The translations under genes and the position numbers were made by a program. From positions 28,032 to 92,031 of the forward strand of contig CABFPE010001143.1 of NCBI GenBank assembly GCA_900660155.1: DNA of 64,000 nucleotides. Reading direction: 5' to 3'. Of this stretch, positions 9,217 through 20,061 are shown one piece after another (position 1 is the stretch's first letter; every line of letters begins with the position of its first letter). A model generated the notes under the pieces. It was given only the letters and a program-made list of their open reading frames with translations. It was not told the DNA's origin and ran no database searches. Source of the stretch: Hofstenia miamia (taxonomy: Eukaryota > Xenacoelomorpha > Acoela > Hofsteniidae).

Positions 9217-11674
9217 CATCCATTTTTCTTAAAGCTTTCACCAGTCCATCTTAGTTTCTTACCCTAATTATCCCTGTTGTGGACCTCTTTTCTGTTCCCT
9301 CTTTCTCTTCTATTGATTCTGTTTTGATTATCATTGGATTAGTTGTCATCCTTTGAGTTCTCAAAGCAGGTTTCTCTTTAATTGTGTTATTATTTTCAAG
9401 ATTAATGCCTAGCAAAGAGACTGCTGATTAATGTTTTCAATGGGTCCTTTGCATTTCCCATTAGCTCAAATGCTTGTCTAAGATTATCTTGTAGTCCTTT
9501 ACATATCTGAGAGAAAAGATTGTAATTGCTGTATGAATTTTCCCTTGAGCTCACATTCAACATCTGTTCTACCTGCTGAATGTATGCTCATAACTTGTTA
9601 AATCTGCTGCTTTGTAGTTTTTGTAATATCAGTTTGTACTGACTCTGGAAGCTTTCACCTCCCATAATATGCTTTGAAATCTCCTATTAATATTTTGCAA
9701 TTGCTTTTCCCCATGTTGTCTAACATTAGACATTGTTGATAGTCTGATCCATCAAGATATAGATAGAATCCTGCTGCACTTTGCTCTTGCATGTTCAGCT
9801 TAAATATCAAAACCCACTTATTGAAGTTTAGTGCAAAAGAGTTTATTCATTCATTAATTTTTTGTTAAAGTGGCCTTAAACTGTGCCATATCATGATGTC
9901 TGGGTCAGTTCAGTATTGATTGTGTGAAGTGCAGTCTCTCACCTGGTTTCGCTATTGGTTGGAACTTTTTGTCAATTAGTTTGCTCAACTTATCTATCTA
10001 TTGTATTTCTTCATCACTCACTTCTAGTTGATTGTAACTGTATTTCATTCTACATTTCTGTGCCTCCTCCAACTGGGCTTTTGGTTCCTCTTGTATTTTT
10101 TGATCAACCATTATAATCTATGGTTTCTCATCATTTGTTTTTTCCTTTACCATTGGCTTCAGAGTTTGTAATTCAGGGGAAGAGCAATCATTGTATCTGG
10201 GTAGCACAGATAGCAAATGTTTCTTAGGTAGGTTTTGTGACATGGCAGTTTTTTTATTTGAGCACCCCAAATTTTTTATTTGAGTGTTTACTGTATTTTC
10301 ATTTTTTTGGCAGTAGTGGCAATTTGTGTGACTTTATTTCTGGTGCCTTTTTGTCTTCTGATTGCATTTAAGGGAATAAAGAACTTCCTTCATTTTCGCA
10401 TTTCATATGACTGGGGAGTCTTTACATTTACTCCCTGTCACCCTGCGTGCTGTTATATGGTGATAATATGAATGCCTTTATTTTTGCATTCCATTCAAGT
10501 AAAAAGTCTTTCTGTTTACTGTAAAATCTCCATCCAGACCCAATTACAAACAAATTAAATCTTTAATTCAATTTAAATTATGTTCAGCAGGAAGGGACCT
10601 AACTAATAACTGCTCATGCCAATAAATGGTTGTATCTACTTAACTATAATTAATGATTTAACCACCATTCACTATTTAGGTGAAGTCTTCATGCATCTTT
10701 CCTCTGCTATGGGCATCTGCCTTATTGTGTTCTCCATGTCACCAATTAATCCACTTTGGCATCTGCTTTGATGATTCACTGACACTCAGCTCAATGAACA
10801 TTTATTATGTGTAACCTATCTTACAGTGGTGCTAATAATATGCATGACACAACTTAACTTCTCTCTCTAGTGATTGTGTGTTGTTGCACAAAGTAAATGA
10901 TTGAATAGAACCTTTGTTGTATTACTTAACCTGGAATGACACTAGCTGCTCAATACATGAGAAATATTTAGATAATAAAAATAATGACAGGTAATAATCA
11001 CCATTACCCAAAATGATCAGCAAATACTTATACAATTCACAACTAGGTAGCTGCTACCTAGCCTACATTGAGTAATAGAAAATAAATAGATAATCATACC
11101 TAAGATCACATTATCAGTCAATGTATAGTTAACAATTTGGATCTAAAAAGCTGAGATGTACCCTACATTTGGCTAACTGGCTGTTTACAAATTTGTTACT
11201 ATATGCATTAGTGAAAATGAAAGATAGCTAGCTAAGCATTATGGAGAAAACCTTAATCATACACCTAACTTAAATGGTTTTCATGGTCAGGGGGATAGAA
11301 CCTTGAATTGTTCATGTTGTGGAAACCTGACCAGTACTTTACATGAACTGCTTAACTAGGCACTAATCAAACTGTAAACAAATAGTAAAATAAGTTGGTT
11401 TCAAAAAATATACTTCATCAATATTACACTGAGTTGATTCTATTTATACTATAAATCAAAATAAGTACCTTTTAAAATTTAAATTCATGTTGACTAGTCT
11501 GTGCGTTTTTGCTAAAATTAACAAGGAGTGATTCATCCTCAGATTTTTGTCAAGTGGTTTGCCAACAGGCACTTGCTCATACATTTGTATATTAAATCTT
11601 AGGTAATTAAATTTTTCTTTTACATTTTCTTTTGATCTTAGTTTTAGCAGTCTTTTTTGATGGATTATGCTACA

Positions 11675-11884
11675 TTACACTTTTTCATTTTCAATGAACA
11701 CAGAAATCTATCTTGTTGTAAATGTGGTGAAATTACATCATGTAGTAATTCAATGTAAATGAACAATAGATGATTGAGACATTAACCTCATTTCTTTGTT
11801 TAATAATTTAGATAATAATAAGTGTAACATCATTTGGTAGTTGTTGTTATTTATTGGCCAGATCATGCACTTTTCATGTTGACT
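11675..11884. other. No feature seen
   Basis: AT-rich sequence between the end of the LTR fossil and a 13-bp direct repeat. I see no coding signal. Confidence 0.5.
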
Positions 11885-12180
11885 AGTGATTCTACATCGT
11901 GACCCTGACTAGATCCTGAACAGGTGTCAAGGCATAAAGAATTTCATTGTGATCTACTGTCAAATTTGTCTGGAAGGAGAGTCAATTGAAGTTTAAATCT
12001 GATGCCTCTCTGCAAAATGAACCCCATTGAAAGTGAGTTAGCATTTTGTTTTCACTAGTTGTTTTCATGTTTGTAAATATTGTAAATACGCATTGTATAT
12101 AAGACATCCAAGCATCTGTAAATAGAGAAATAGTTAACCATGTTCTCTTGTTTGCTAGAATCACCCCAGTGATTCTACAT
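11885..12180. repeat. 283-bp-spaced 13-bp direct repeat enclosing an unclassified insert
   Basis: AGTGATTCTACAT occurs at 11885-11897 and again at 12168-12180. The enclosed sequence has a TATA-like stretch (gtatataaga) near its right end. Its last bases with the second repeat form the near-hairpin TAGAATCACCCCAGTGATTCTA-like arms (9-base arms, 4-base loop). This could be a SINE-like or MITE-like insertion with a 13-bp target duplication. No family recognised. Confidence 0.4.
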
Positions 12181-12185
12181 AAGTA

Positions 12186-12204
12186 ATATATATATATATA
12201 TATA
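12186..12204. repeat. (TA)n array at a contig end
   Basis: AT array running straight into the first assembly gap. Confidence 0.9.
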
Positions 12205-13204
12205 NNNNNNNNNNNNNNNNNNNNNNNNNNNNNNNNNNNNNNNNNNNNNNNNNNNNNNNNNNNNNNNNNNNNNNNNNNNNNNNNNNNNNNNNNNNNNNNN
12301 NNNNNNNNNNNNNNNNNNNNNNNNNNNNNNNNNNNNNNNNNNNNNNNNNNNNNNNNNNNNNNNNNNNNNNNNNNNNNNNNNNNNNNNNNNNNNNNNNNNN
12401 NNNNNNNNNNNNNNNNNNNNNNNNNNNNNNNNNNNNNNNNNNNNNNNNNNNNNNNNNNNNNNNNNNNNNNNNNNNNNNNNNNNNNNNNNNNNNNNNNNNN
12501 NNNNNNNNNNNNNNNNNNNNNNNNNNNNNNNNNNNNNNNNNNNNNNNNNNNNNNNNNNNNNNNNNNNNNNNNNNNNNNNNNNNNNNNNNNNNNNNNNNNN
12601 NNNNNNNNNNNNNNNNNNNNNNNNNNNNNNNNNNNNNNNNNNNNNNNNNNNNNNNNNNNNNNNNNNNNNNNNNNNNNNNNNNNNNNNNNNNNNNNNNNNN
12701 NNNNNNNNNNNNNNNNNNNNNNNNNNNNNNNNNNNNNNNNNNNNNNNNNNNNNNNNNNNNNNNNNNNNNNNNNNNNNNNNNNNNNNNNNNNNNNNNNNNN
12801 NNNNNNNNNNNNNNNNNNNNNNNNNNNNNNNNNNNNNNNNNNNNNNNNNNNNNNNNNNNNNNNNNNNNNNNNNNNNNNNNNNNNNNNNNNNNNNNNNNNN
12901 NNNNNNNNNNNNNNNNNNNNNNNNNNNNNNNNNNNNNNNNNNNNNNNNNNNNNNNNNNNNNNNNNNNNNNNNNNNNNNNNNNNNNNNNNNNNNNNNNNNN
13001 NNNNNNNNNNNNNNNNNNNNNNNNNNNNNNNNNNNNNNNNNNNNNNNNNNNNNNNNNNNNNNNNNNNNNNNNNNNNNNNNNNNNNNNNNNNNNNNNNNNN
13101 NNNNNNNNNNNNNNNNNNNNNNNNNNNNNNNNNNNNNNNNNNNNNNNNNNNNNNNNNNNNNNNNNNNNNNNNNNNNNNNNNNNNNNNNNNNNNNNNNNNN
13201 NNNN
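12205..13204. other. Assembly gap, exactly 1000 N
   Basis: Exactly 1000 N, a fixed placeholder rather than a measured length. Reading frames that cross it have no meaning. Confidence 0.99.
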
Positions 13205-13660
13205 GACATATAATAGGACTAAAAACAGAAACCAAGATCGAAAACATTTCCAAAGTAATATTTGAAATAACTTGCAACTGTGGTGCACAATACATTGGAA
13301 AAACGTCAAGGAATTTACAATTAAGAATTAACGAACACAAAATTCATTCAACCATCTCTGATCATTTAAAGAACTGTAATATGAAATTTACATATAAAAT
13401 TTTATCCAAGGCAATTGATAATTTTCAACTAAGCATCATTGAATCAATTTATATAGAACTAAAGGAACCAAGCTTAAACAAAAAAGATGAATAAAAATAC
13501 AAACTTAATTTACCGAAAATATTATAAAAAAATATATAAAAATATGTAATTTGATGAATATTTTGTAAATTTTATAGTGGGAAACTTTTTGAAAATGGCA
13601 GCGTCATGCCGAAACATGTCAAATAAATGATGCGTTTTTTTTTAAATTAATATATAAACT
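13205..13660 (+). mobile_element. Penelope-like element, GIY-YIG endonuclease end
   Basis: The frame is open from the gap edge to the stop near 13493. It reads FEITCNCGAQYIGKTSRNLQ then LRINEHKIHSTISDHLKNC, the GIY-YIG domain of Penelope-like retroelements (C-x-C..YIG.T.R.L..RI.EH). The RT part is lost in the gap. The tail to about 13660 is AT-rich 3' sequence with an A-rich end. It differs in sequence from the minus-strand Penelope copies at 34440 and 44260. Confidence 0.75.
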
Positions 13661-13681
13661 CAAGAATTTTGATTTAATGAA

Positions 13682-13745
13682 AATCTCTAAATAGCGCGTT
13701 TATTCGTTCATCCTCTATAAGAGGACTAGCTTTTAGAATTTCTGA
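13682..13745 (-). other. Short copy of the unrecognised ORF found at 4326-4701
   Basis: The minus strand reads SEILKASPLIEDERINALFR, differing by one residue from the matching part of the longer copy, then diverges. This third occurrence shows the ORF belongs to a dispersed repeat. Confidence 0.5.
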
Positions 13746-13779
13746 ATAACGCATATGATTGTTAATTAAGCAAAAAATA

Positions 13780-14464
13780 AATCTTACCGTTTAACAATCT
13801 CATATAAATATTATATAAATATCATATAAATATCATATACATATTGTTGTCTGTAAATGTTAGCTTGCAATTTGGTATTTATTTTGCGAAACATTAGAAA
13901 TTTTGTCATTAATTTGCTATTAGCACATTCATCCTACATACCATTTACCATCAATCACCATCTATTAAATAATGGCGATGTTGCAGGGACGAAATTGAAA
14001 ATATTGGAATTATGAAAAGCTTACAAATTTTGACTAAGCATATTTTAGCCATACCATAAACAACTGCCACCATTATCTGAAAATTCCATAATTTTACAGA
14101 GAAATTATTATATTATTGAATGTAATATGTGCACTGCACTAAAGTTTAATTTCAATTTTCAAAAAGTATTATTTATCAGTTTCTTTTAGACCATTGATCA
14201 TCCGACAATGGGCCATTAATGGCATTACTGAATCAAGCAGCCATCTAGTGAACAATTCTAATCATAATGATTTGCAAGTTTTCCTGATAAAATTCAATTT
14301 CATAAAAAATGAAATTACTTATCCTTCAGTAGTTGATAACACGATTATAGTATGCCAGCTCTTGTTTTGATGAGCACTGTATAATGAATTCAATCATTTG
14401 CAGCAAAGTGTTCAATCCGACTTTTAAAACAATGTCTACTGGAAAGCTCATACATTTATCAAGC
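13780..14464. other. AT-rich spacer with a short tandem repeat
   Basis: 13800-13848 holds about four imperfect copies of a 12-base unit (atatcatataaa). 14419-14468 is a short segment nearly matching 39651-39700. Otherwise no gene or element is recognised. Confidence 0.5.
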
Positions 14465-14537
14465 AATAACTATAAATTTGTATATCTCAATGCTAGAAGT
14501 CTCAATTCAAAAAGAAATGATTGTCTAAACTTAATAA

Positions 14538-14943
14538 GGGAAATGATCCAAATTCAATACGTTAACAAGTAAAAATCGAACTGGAAACAACACCGTCAAC
14601 AAATGGCGTTTTACGTTAACATGACCGTGAAGCAATTGCTTAACTTGCACTCGGAATAAATAAGCGAATAAATGTTAATGGTGAAGTTTACGTCAAATGC
14701 CAGTTTTTTACACAAAGGTTTACAGTATCTTTAACGGTTATTATGAATACTATAAATAGCGTTGCAACGCATTTCAATTCTGCAAATTCCTTCACACATA
14801 TCTATGCATATAAATTTATGCAGACATTTATTGAGCTATTTAATTAATCCATTGTATTTATATTTTTGAGAAATGTAGTCTCTAATGCTATTAAGTAGTC
14901 ATGAATAAAAATTCGATATACCTAAGCCTACTGTCTTAAGTAC
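14538..14943 (+). repeat. Left terminal inverted repeat
   Basis: Matches the reverse complement of 16320-16739 at roughly 85-90% by eye. Near its inner third is CTATAAATAGC (14750-14760), a TATA-box-like word pointing inward. In the other arm the same place reads CTACAAATAGC. Confidence 0.85.
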
Positions 14944-15323
14944 CCATATATATATATATATATATATTGAAAATTGCGATTATCATCTCTTAAAGCACTA
15001 AATGAAATCAAATTATTATATATATTTTATGCATACAATTTTAATTACTGAAATGTCTAACTTTTTGTATAAAATATTGATGTTAGCAATGTATGTGCGG
15101 GTTTTAGTAAGTTTGCAAATCATAAAAAAATGTAAGATTGCTTAGAAACTAAAAATGCACTCTTTGAGTTAACACGATATTTAGCTGTTAATTGTTGTTT
15201 GTAATCAAGATAAATATATAATTCAAATAAACAATTTGCGTTATGAAATTAACCCAAGAGAAGAAATATATGAATTCATGAAATTATTCAATTTTATATG
15301 AAATTTATTAAAAAAAAATAGCA

Positions 15324-15677
15324 ATGCGTAATAAATTCAACTTAACTTTAGAACTTACAAATGCACCATTAAATGATGCCTTTTTTCGTCGAGTTTTGAT
15401 ACAAATATTTAACTCTGGCAATGTTTGGATTGCGAAAGGTACAAATTTTAAATCAGTTATTGAACGAGAAATAATTGAGGCATCAAAATGTAGCAAGCCT
15501 ATTGATTTCCTCAGGAATTTAATTTTACATAGTTTTGAGAAATTTGATCTTATTCAGTTTAATTGGTTTGGACAAAGAAAAAATACTTTTGAGGATGTAA
15601 AATGCCTTTTGTATATGTTGAAAGAGCATTTAGCTGTGAAATTGTTCAGAGTAACGCAGCAGAATATGTCAATTTGA
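15324..15677 (+). CDS. Unrecognised 117-residue protein inside the long-TIR element
   Basis: Starts MRNKFNLTLELTNAPL, continues DAFFRRVLIQIFNSGNVWI and SVIEREIIEASKCSKPIDFL, and ends near HFNW-like FNWFGQRKNTFEDVKCLL. It has mixed charge, no signal peptide and no zinc-finger pattern. The stretch FNWFGQRKNTFEDV loosely recalls the C-terminal part of DUF4806-type domains found in mobile elements, but that is a weak resemblance. Just past 15640 another frame offers AAEYVNLRIRQLRCSLKKN and a stop at about 15714, so the true C-terminus may lie there after a frame change. It is the only sizeable ORF between the two TIRs. An inward TATA-like word lies about 570 bases upstream. Function unknown; a DNA-binding or transposition-related role is only a guess. 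Confidence 0.45.
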   Translation: MRNKFNLTLELTNAPLNDAFFRRVLIQIFNSGNVWIAKGTNFKSVIEREIIEASKCSKPIDFLRNLILHSFEKFDLIQFNWFGQRKNTFEDVKCLLYMLKEHLAVKLFRVTQQNMSI

Positions 15678-16319
15678 GAATAAGACAATTACGCTGTTCT
15701 CTTAAGAAGAACTAATTTTTGCTTTTATAAGACTTGGTTGTATTTCAAAATTTTGTAATCAACATTTTCTCTTTTCAATATACATACACTTGATATTCTA
15801 TAAATAAAATAAATCTAGTTATTAAATTGTGACATGTATACACTTAAAAACTGTTCATTCAAGTCACTGAAACTTGTCAATAATGATATAATCATTGATG
15901 AAATAAGCATATTAGCGCTAAATTATTCTGCTCAAATTTGTCAGTAAGAAAATATTGGCCAGAAGAATAAAAAACTTAGACGCTAAGAATATATTGTTTC
16001 AAATGTTATTTTACTTTCGCCAATTTAAGCTAAATACATGGTTCTCTTGCTTTAATTTTGTAACAAAATGTGCTAATATTAATGATATATTTGACTTGAT
16101 TACAGAAAACTACTATCACTAAAAGTCCTGATAATTCAGAGAGTATTTTTAATTTTTTAACAGTCGTGATTTAGGAACTTTCTATGTTATCGAAAAAAAT
16201 TATATATTTCTCGTATAAAAATTGTATGCAAAAAACATCTATATTAATTTGGTTTCATTCAGAGCTCTAAGAAGCAAAAATGGCAATTTTCCAAATATTT
16301 AGCATGCTGAATATATACA

Positions 16320-16739
16320 TACTTAACCCCCTGTAGGGATTTCGAATTTTCATTCATCCCTACTTAATCGCATTAGAGACTATATGTTTCTCACAATTAT
16401 TAATGCAAACGATTAATTAAATAGCTCAATAAATGTCTGCCTAAGTTTATATGCATAGAGATGTTTGAAATATGCAGGATTGAAATGCTTCGCAATAAAG
16501 CTATTTGTAGTATTCAGCTGCAACGTGACGTCATAACAACCGTTAAATATACTGTAAACCTTTGCGTAAAAAACTGGCATTTAACGTAAACTTCACCATT
16601 AACACTTATTTGCGTATTTATTCCCAGTGCAAGTTAGGCAATTGCTTTACGGCCATGTTAACGTAAAACGCCATTTGTTGACGGTGTTGTTTACAATTCG
16701 ATTTTCACTTGTTAACGTATTGAATTTGGATCACGTCCT
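16320..16739 (-). repeat. Right terminal inverted repeat
   Basis: Inverted partner of 14538-14943. The outer 230 bases are the best preserved. It is followed by TAA and the continuing LINE endonuclease. Confidence 0.85.
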
Positions 16740-17101
16740 TAAATAAGATAGTCAAAACGCAATTTTCTTAGTTACTGAAACTTTGTTAAATGATGACACT
16801 GATCCTAATTTGTTTAATTCTGACCGGCATTTTTTTGACATTTTCATAAAAAACCAATTTGGTGGAGGTGACGGACTCATGCTAATAATTCCAAAAGGTT
16901 TAAAACCAATGCGTAAATTAGAATATGATTTAGACCAGGATATATTTGAATCACTCTGGATAGAAATTATATCGTTTGAAAACAAATTTCATAAGGAACT
17001 GATTAAAATCACATACAACCCAAATAAAAATTATCATATTCAGACTTATGCTTTACATCCTTAATTTTCGAATCATTCAGTGATCATGCTATTTGCATCT
17101 A

Positions 17102-18358
17102 CACCTGCGGACATATTAACTGAATAATGATTTAAAAACGCCTTGAATAAGCGAGTTGTCTATATGTTTATTTTCTAAGCAGTTTCTTATCAGCCACTAA
17201 CACTTACTCAACTGTCTCTTGTGTGTTCTGTTGTTACGTCACATCACACCGACACTTAGTAAACAGCGTCAGCGGGTTATTGCTCTAGCACTGCATACCT
17301 TAAAACTGAAATTGCTAATGACATTGGTGTGCCCCAGCCAACGGTCAGCAGGATAATCGTGAATCATGCCCTTCCTGGCACAATTGCAGTTCAGAGAAAC
17401 GGAAGGTTTGCGTCTAAGAGAAAGACTACAGCACGCAATGACAAAACCCTTCTCAGAAAAAGCCTCAGCAATCCTAGATTGACTGCGATTGACCTCAAAA
17501 TAGAGAGAAAATTTCTCCATCTCAGTGAGAACAGTCCGAAGGCGACTTCGTGAAAAGAGAAGAATCGCTATTAGGTCCATAAAGCAGCCGCTACTCACAA
17601 AGGCCATGATTGCCAAACGGCTGCAGTGGGCTAAGTTGTACCAGCACTTCTCCGAATCATACTAGAAAAACGTCATATTTTCAGATGAGTGCTCTTTTGC
17701 AGTTCAGATTATTCGTCTTCAATACATGCGCAAAGAAGCAGAAGATCACATGGTGCAGATTGTGAAACACCCGCCCACAGTAATGATTTGGGGACATATG
17801 TCGTGGAAGGGAATTGGTCGCATCCACTGTATTGATGGAATAATGAACTCCAACAAATATGTGGATGTCTTCAAGAACAGGATGATCCCTCAGGCACAGG
17901 AATGGTTTCCTGATGGTGTCTATACATTCCAGCAAGACTCCACCCCATACCACACCTCAAAGGTGTCAATGAAATTCATGAGCGACCATGGCATAGAACT
18001 TCTTCAATGGCAGGGGAATTCACCCGACATGAACCCCATCGAAATGATTTGGGCAATTCTCAAATGGAGGCTGCAGCAAGAGTCATTTACCAGCAAGCAG
18101 CAGCATATCAACAAGCTCTTGGATCTTTGCGTCAGGGACACAAGACATGTGGAGAGCATGCCCACACGGGTCCAACAATTGCTGAAAGCTAAAAGTAAGC
18201 ACACTTGTTACGGACTTGGTGCTTGGTGTGTGCCTTTTCATACGGACTTCATGATTTTGAGTACCTTTATTACACAAAATGTAATGTAGTTTGATTATAT
18301 TTTAACAAAATACAAGATTTGCTGGAAAATCAATTGCTTATTCAGTTAATATGTCCAG
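17102..18358 (+). mobile_element. Tc1-like DNA transposon inserted in LINE-A
   Basis: 1257 bp, flanked by TA (17100-17101 and 18359-18360), with about 22 bp of matching ends (GGACATATTAACTGAATAA near the left end and inverted at the right end). Size, TA duplication and encoded DD34E transposase all fit Tc1. Removing it restores the LINE reading frame. It is broken internally, so not autonomous. A deleted derivative occurs at 6147 and 30645. Confidence 0.9.
17270..18288 (+). pseudogene. Tc1 transposase, frameshifted
   Basis: DD34E transposase of the Tc1 family. The N-terminal part shows the paired-type helix-turn-helix (VPQPTVSRIIVNHALPGT). After one frame change near 17515 it reads ISVRTVRRRLREKRRI. 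A stop (TAG) precedes KNVIFSDECSF, which holds the first catalytic Asp. From 17726 the frame is open: TVMIWGHMSWKGIGRIHCID, then FQQDSTPYHTS with the second Asp, and GNSPDMNPIEMIWAILK with the Glu, exactly 34 residues apart. The C-terminus (MPTRVQQLLKAKSKHTCY) is typical, followed by extra read-through residues. The catalytic triad is present but the gene cannot be read in one frame. Confidence 0.85.
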
Positions 18359-20061
18359 TATATATAAGTAATACAAATACTAAAACTAATCATTTTATAA
18401 TAACATATACAAGGGATTATCTAAATTATTCGGACGAAATAATTGAAAGACATTTGAAAAACATATCACTCAATTACATATGCACACTAAAATCATTATT
18501 GTGTATGATTAATTATATTTGAAAAGAAATTTGCAATGCAATTAACAAAGTGGCACCAATTAAATGCAGAAAGGTTAAATTAACGGCTCGCAGTTTTGCT
18601 TTATTCAATGCTGATTATCGCAAAATACATGAACATGTAAGCATTAAAAGAAAATAATTTAATCTTGCTAAAATGAAGCGTCTACCACAAATTGGACTAA
18701 TTACGAAAAATCAAAGAAGATAATTCAACAATTAAGAAAAAAATTCTGCTTTTAAACAAAACAAGTTTGTCGATACCTTAAATAAAGCAAGCGAAAAATG
18801 GCAATATAAAATTCTGTGCAAAAGTAAAGGAAGTTCAACTGACATTAACGAATTGAAAATTGATAACTAAATTTTGACAGAAAAAACAAAAATAATAGAA
18901 CACCTACTGTAGTGGTTATAACACTCAAGATGCAATTCTATCAAAAATCAGAACAAATAATATCTAATTTAGCCTTTAATAAATGTAGTTGTGTTGCCCT
19001 TCTTGGTTTAAGCAAAGCTTTTAACTCAATGAGTTTTGACATACTTAAACGTAAATTAATGTATAATAACTTTGATAACAAAGCTATTAACTTAATAATG
19101 AACTTACTTCAAAGTCGACAGTAAAGGGTTATATACAATGGCAAAAAATCAAAATCTATAATATCTTACCGTGGGGTGCCTCGGGCACAGTTTAAGGTCC
19201 CATCCAATTTGCGATCTACATGAATGACATAACGCAAAATGTAAAATACAATAAAATTTATCAACATGCAGATATACTTGTCTTTGAAGTACTAATATAA
19301 ATGCCTCTAATGCAACTAAAGACCTTTAAAATGATATTGAAAATTTAGCAAAATATTTCACAAATAATCACCTGAAAGTAAATATTGAAAAAACATAATT
19401 TACAATATTTTCTCCTAAGACATTCAAAAGTCTCACAAAAAACATTGAACTTAATATAAATCACATACCAATAAAACAAAGTGAATTCATCAGCTATTTA
19501 GGTGTTGAAATTGAAAAATTCTTAATGTCAAAAATTAAAAAACGCCTTCTGGGGTTAGGTATCTTTATCATCTTAGAATTACTTCAAATGCATATCACAA
19601 ACAATTAATATAACCTTTCTGCTTATCACACTTTCAATATTGCTCAATTCTCTTTAAAGATATAAATTCAAAATAATGCATTCTTCTGTCTAAAACTTTC
19701 AATTGGTCTCTTAAAACACTCAATTTCGCTCAAAAACATGACAATGCATCCACCTATCGACTAAGATAGAAAATACTATCCCTTACTAACAAATTCAAAT
19801 GCATGTTATCAACACTTTTTAAATTCAAATTTGGTCATACCGCAATTTCATTTTTACAATATTTTAAAATAAATGAACGTTCTCAAACATTATTACGCTT
19901 AGATAAACAATATAATAGCTTTCACCACACAGCAACTAAGATATGGAATAACTTATATCATGAAATTCAAAAAGAAAAAACTACAAGAAATTCAGGAAAA
20001 AATTTTGCAGATTCCTTTTTAATAAACAATGCATTTTTAACAACAATAAGTTCTACACTCG

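Larger units (their letters stand above)
7461..11674 (-). mobile_element. Gypsy-type LTR retrotransposon fossil A
   Basis: Old, clearly broken minus-strand element. The 5' LTR is at about 10590-11674 and begins TGTAGCAT on the minus strand. A gag-like region (about 9230-10230) follows, with capsid-type sequence parallel to that of fossil B (ICKGLQDNLRQAFE here, ICKGMPESIRTQFE there). Then come a zinc-knuckle-like stretch (about 7990-8080) and a retropepsin-like region (about 7729-7935). No RT, RNase H or integrase and no 3' LTR are recognised. A solo LTR of the same family is inserted at 8076-9216. It has many interruptions and diverged LTRs, so it is probably ancient. Confidence 0.75.
14538..16739. 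mobile_element. Long-TIR DNA transposon, PIF/Harbinger-like by its TAA target site
   Basis: 2202-bp element with terminal inverted repeats of roughly 400 bp (14538-14943 and 16320-16739). The ends are GGGAAATGATCC and, inverted, AGGACGTGATCC. TAA flanks both ends (14535-14537, 16740-16742). The same LINE site without insertion, near 5831-5840 and 30330-30340, has a single TAA, an in-window empty site. A 3-bp TAA duplication fits PIF/Harbinger (TWA), though TIRs this long are unusual there. The interior has one 117-codon ORF and no recognised transposase, so it is probably non-autonomous. Confidence 0.8.
14465..20061 (+). mobile_element. LINE-A: CR1/L2-like LINE split by two DNA transposons
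   Basis: Three host pieces: 14465-14537, 16743-17101 and 18359-20061. Piece one has YKFVYLNARSLNSKRND (endonuclease start). Piece two has DDTDPNLFNSDRHFFDIF and DQDIFESLWIEI (endonuclease). Piece three continues the endonuclease at YIS, then RDYLNYSDEIIERHL, RT motif A as ALLGLSKAFNSMSFDIL, motif B remnant GVPRAQF, and the C-terminal region ending in TATKIWNNLYHEIQ. Without the inserts the reading at the Tc1 site becomes HAICIYIS, matching HALYIYIS in LINE-B. The usual Asp of motif A is Gly (LLG for LLD) and several stops are present, so it is inactive. Confidence 0.85.

Noticed and set aside
11982-13340. Long minus-strand frames spanning the first gap
   Set aside because: They are open only because N translates without stops. 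The flanking residues are (TA)n translations and noise.
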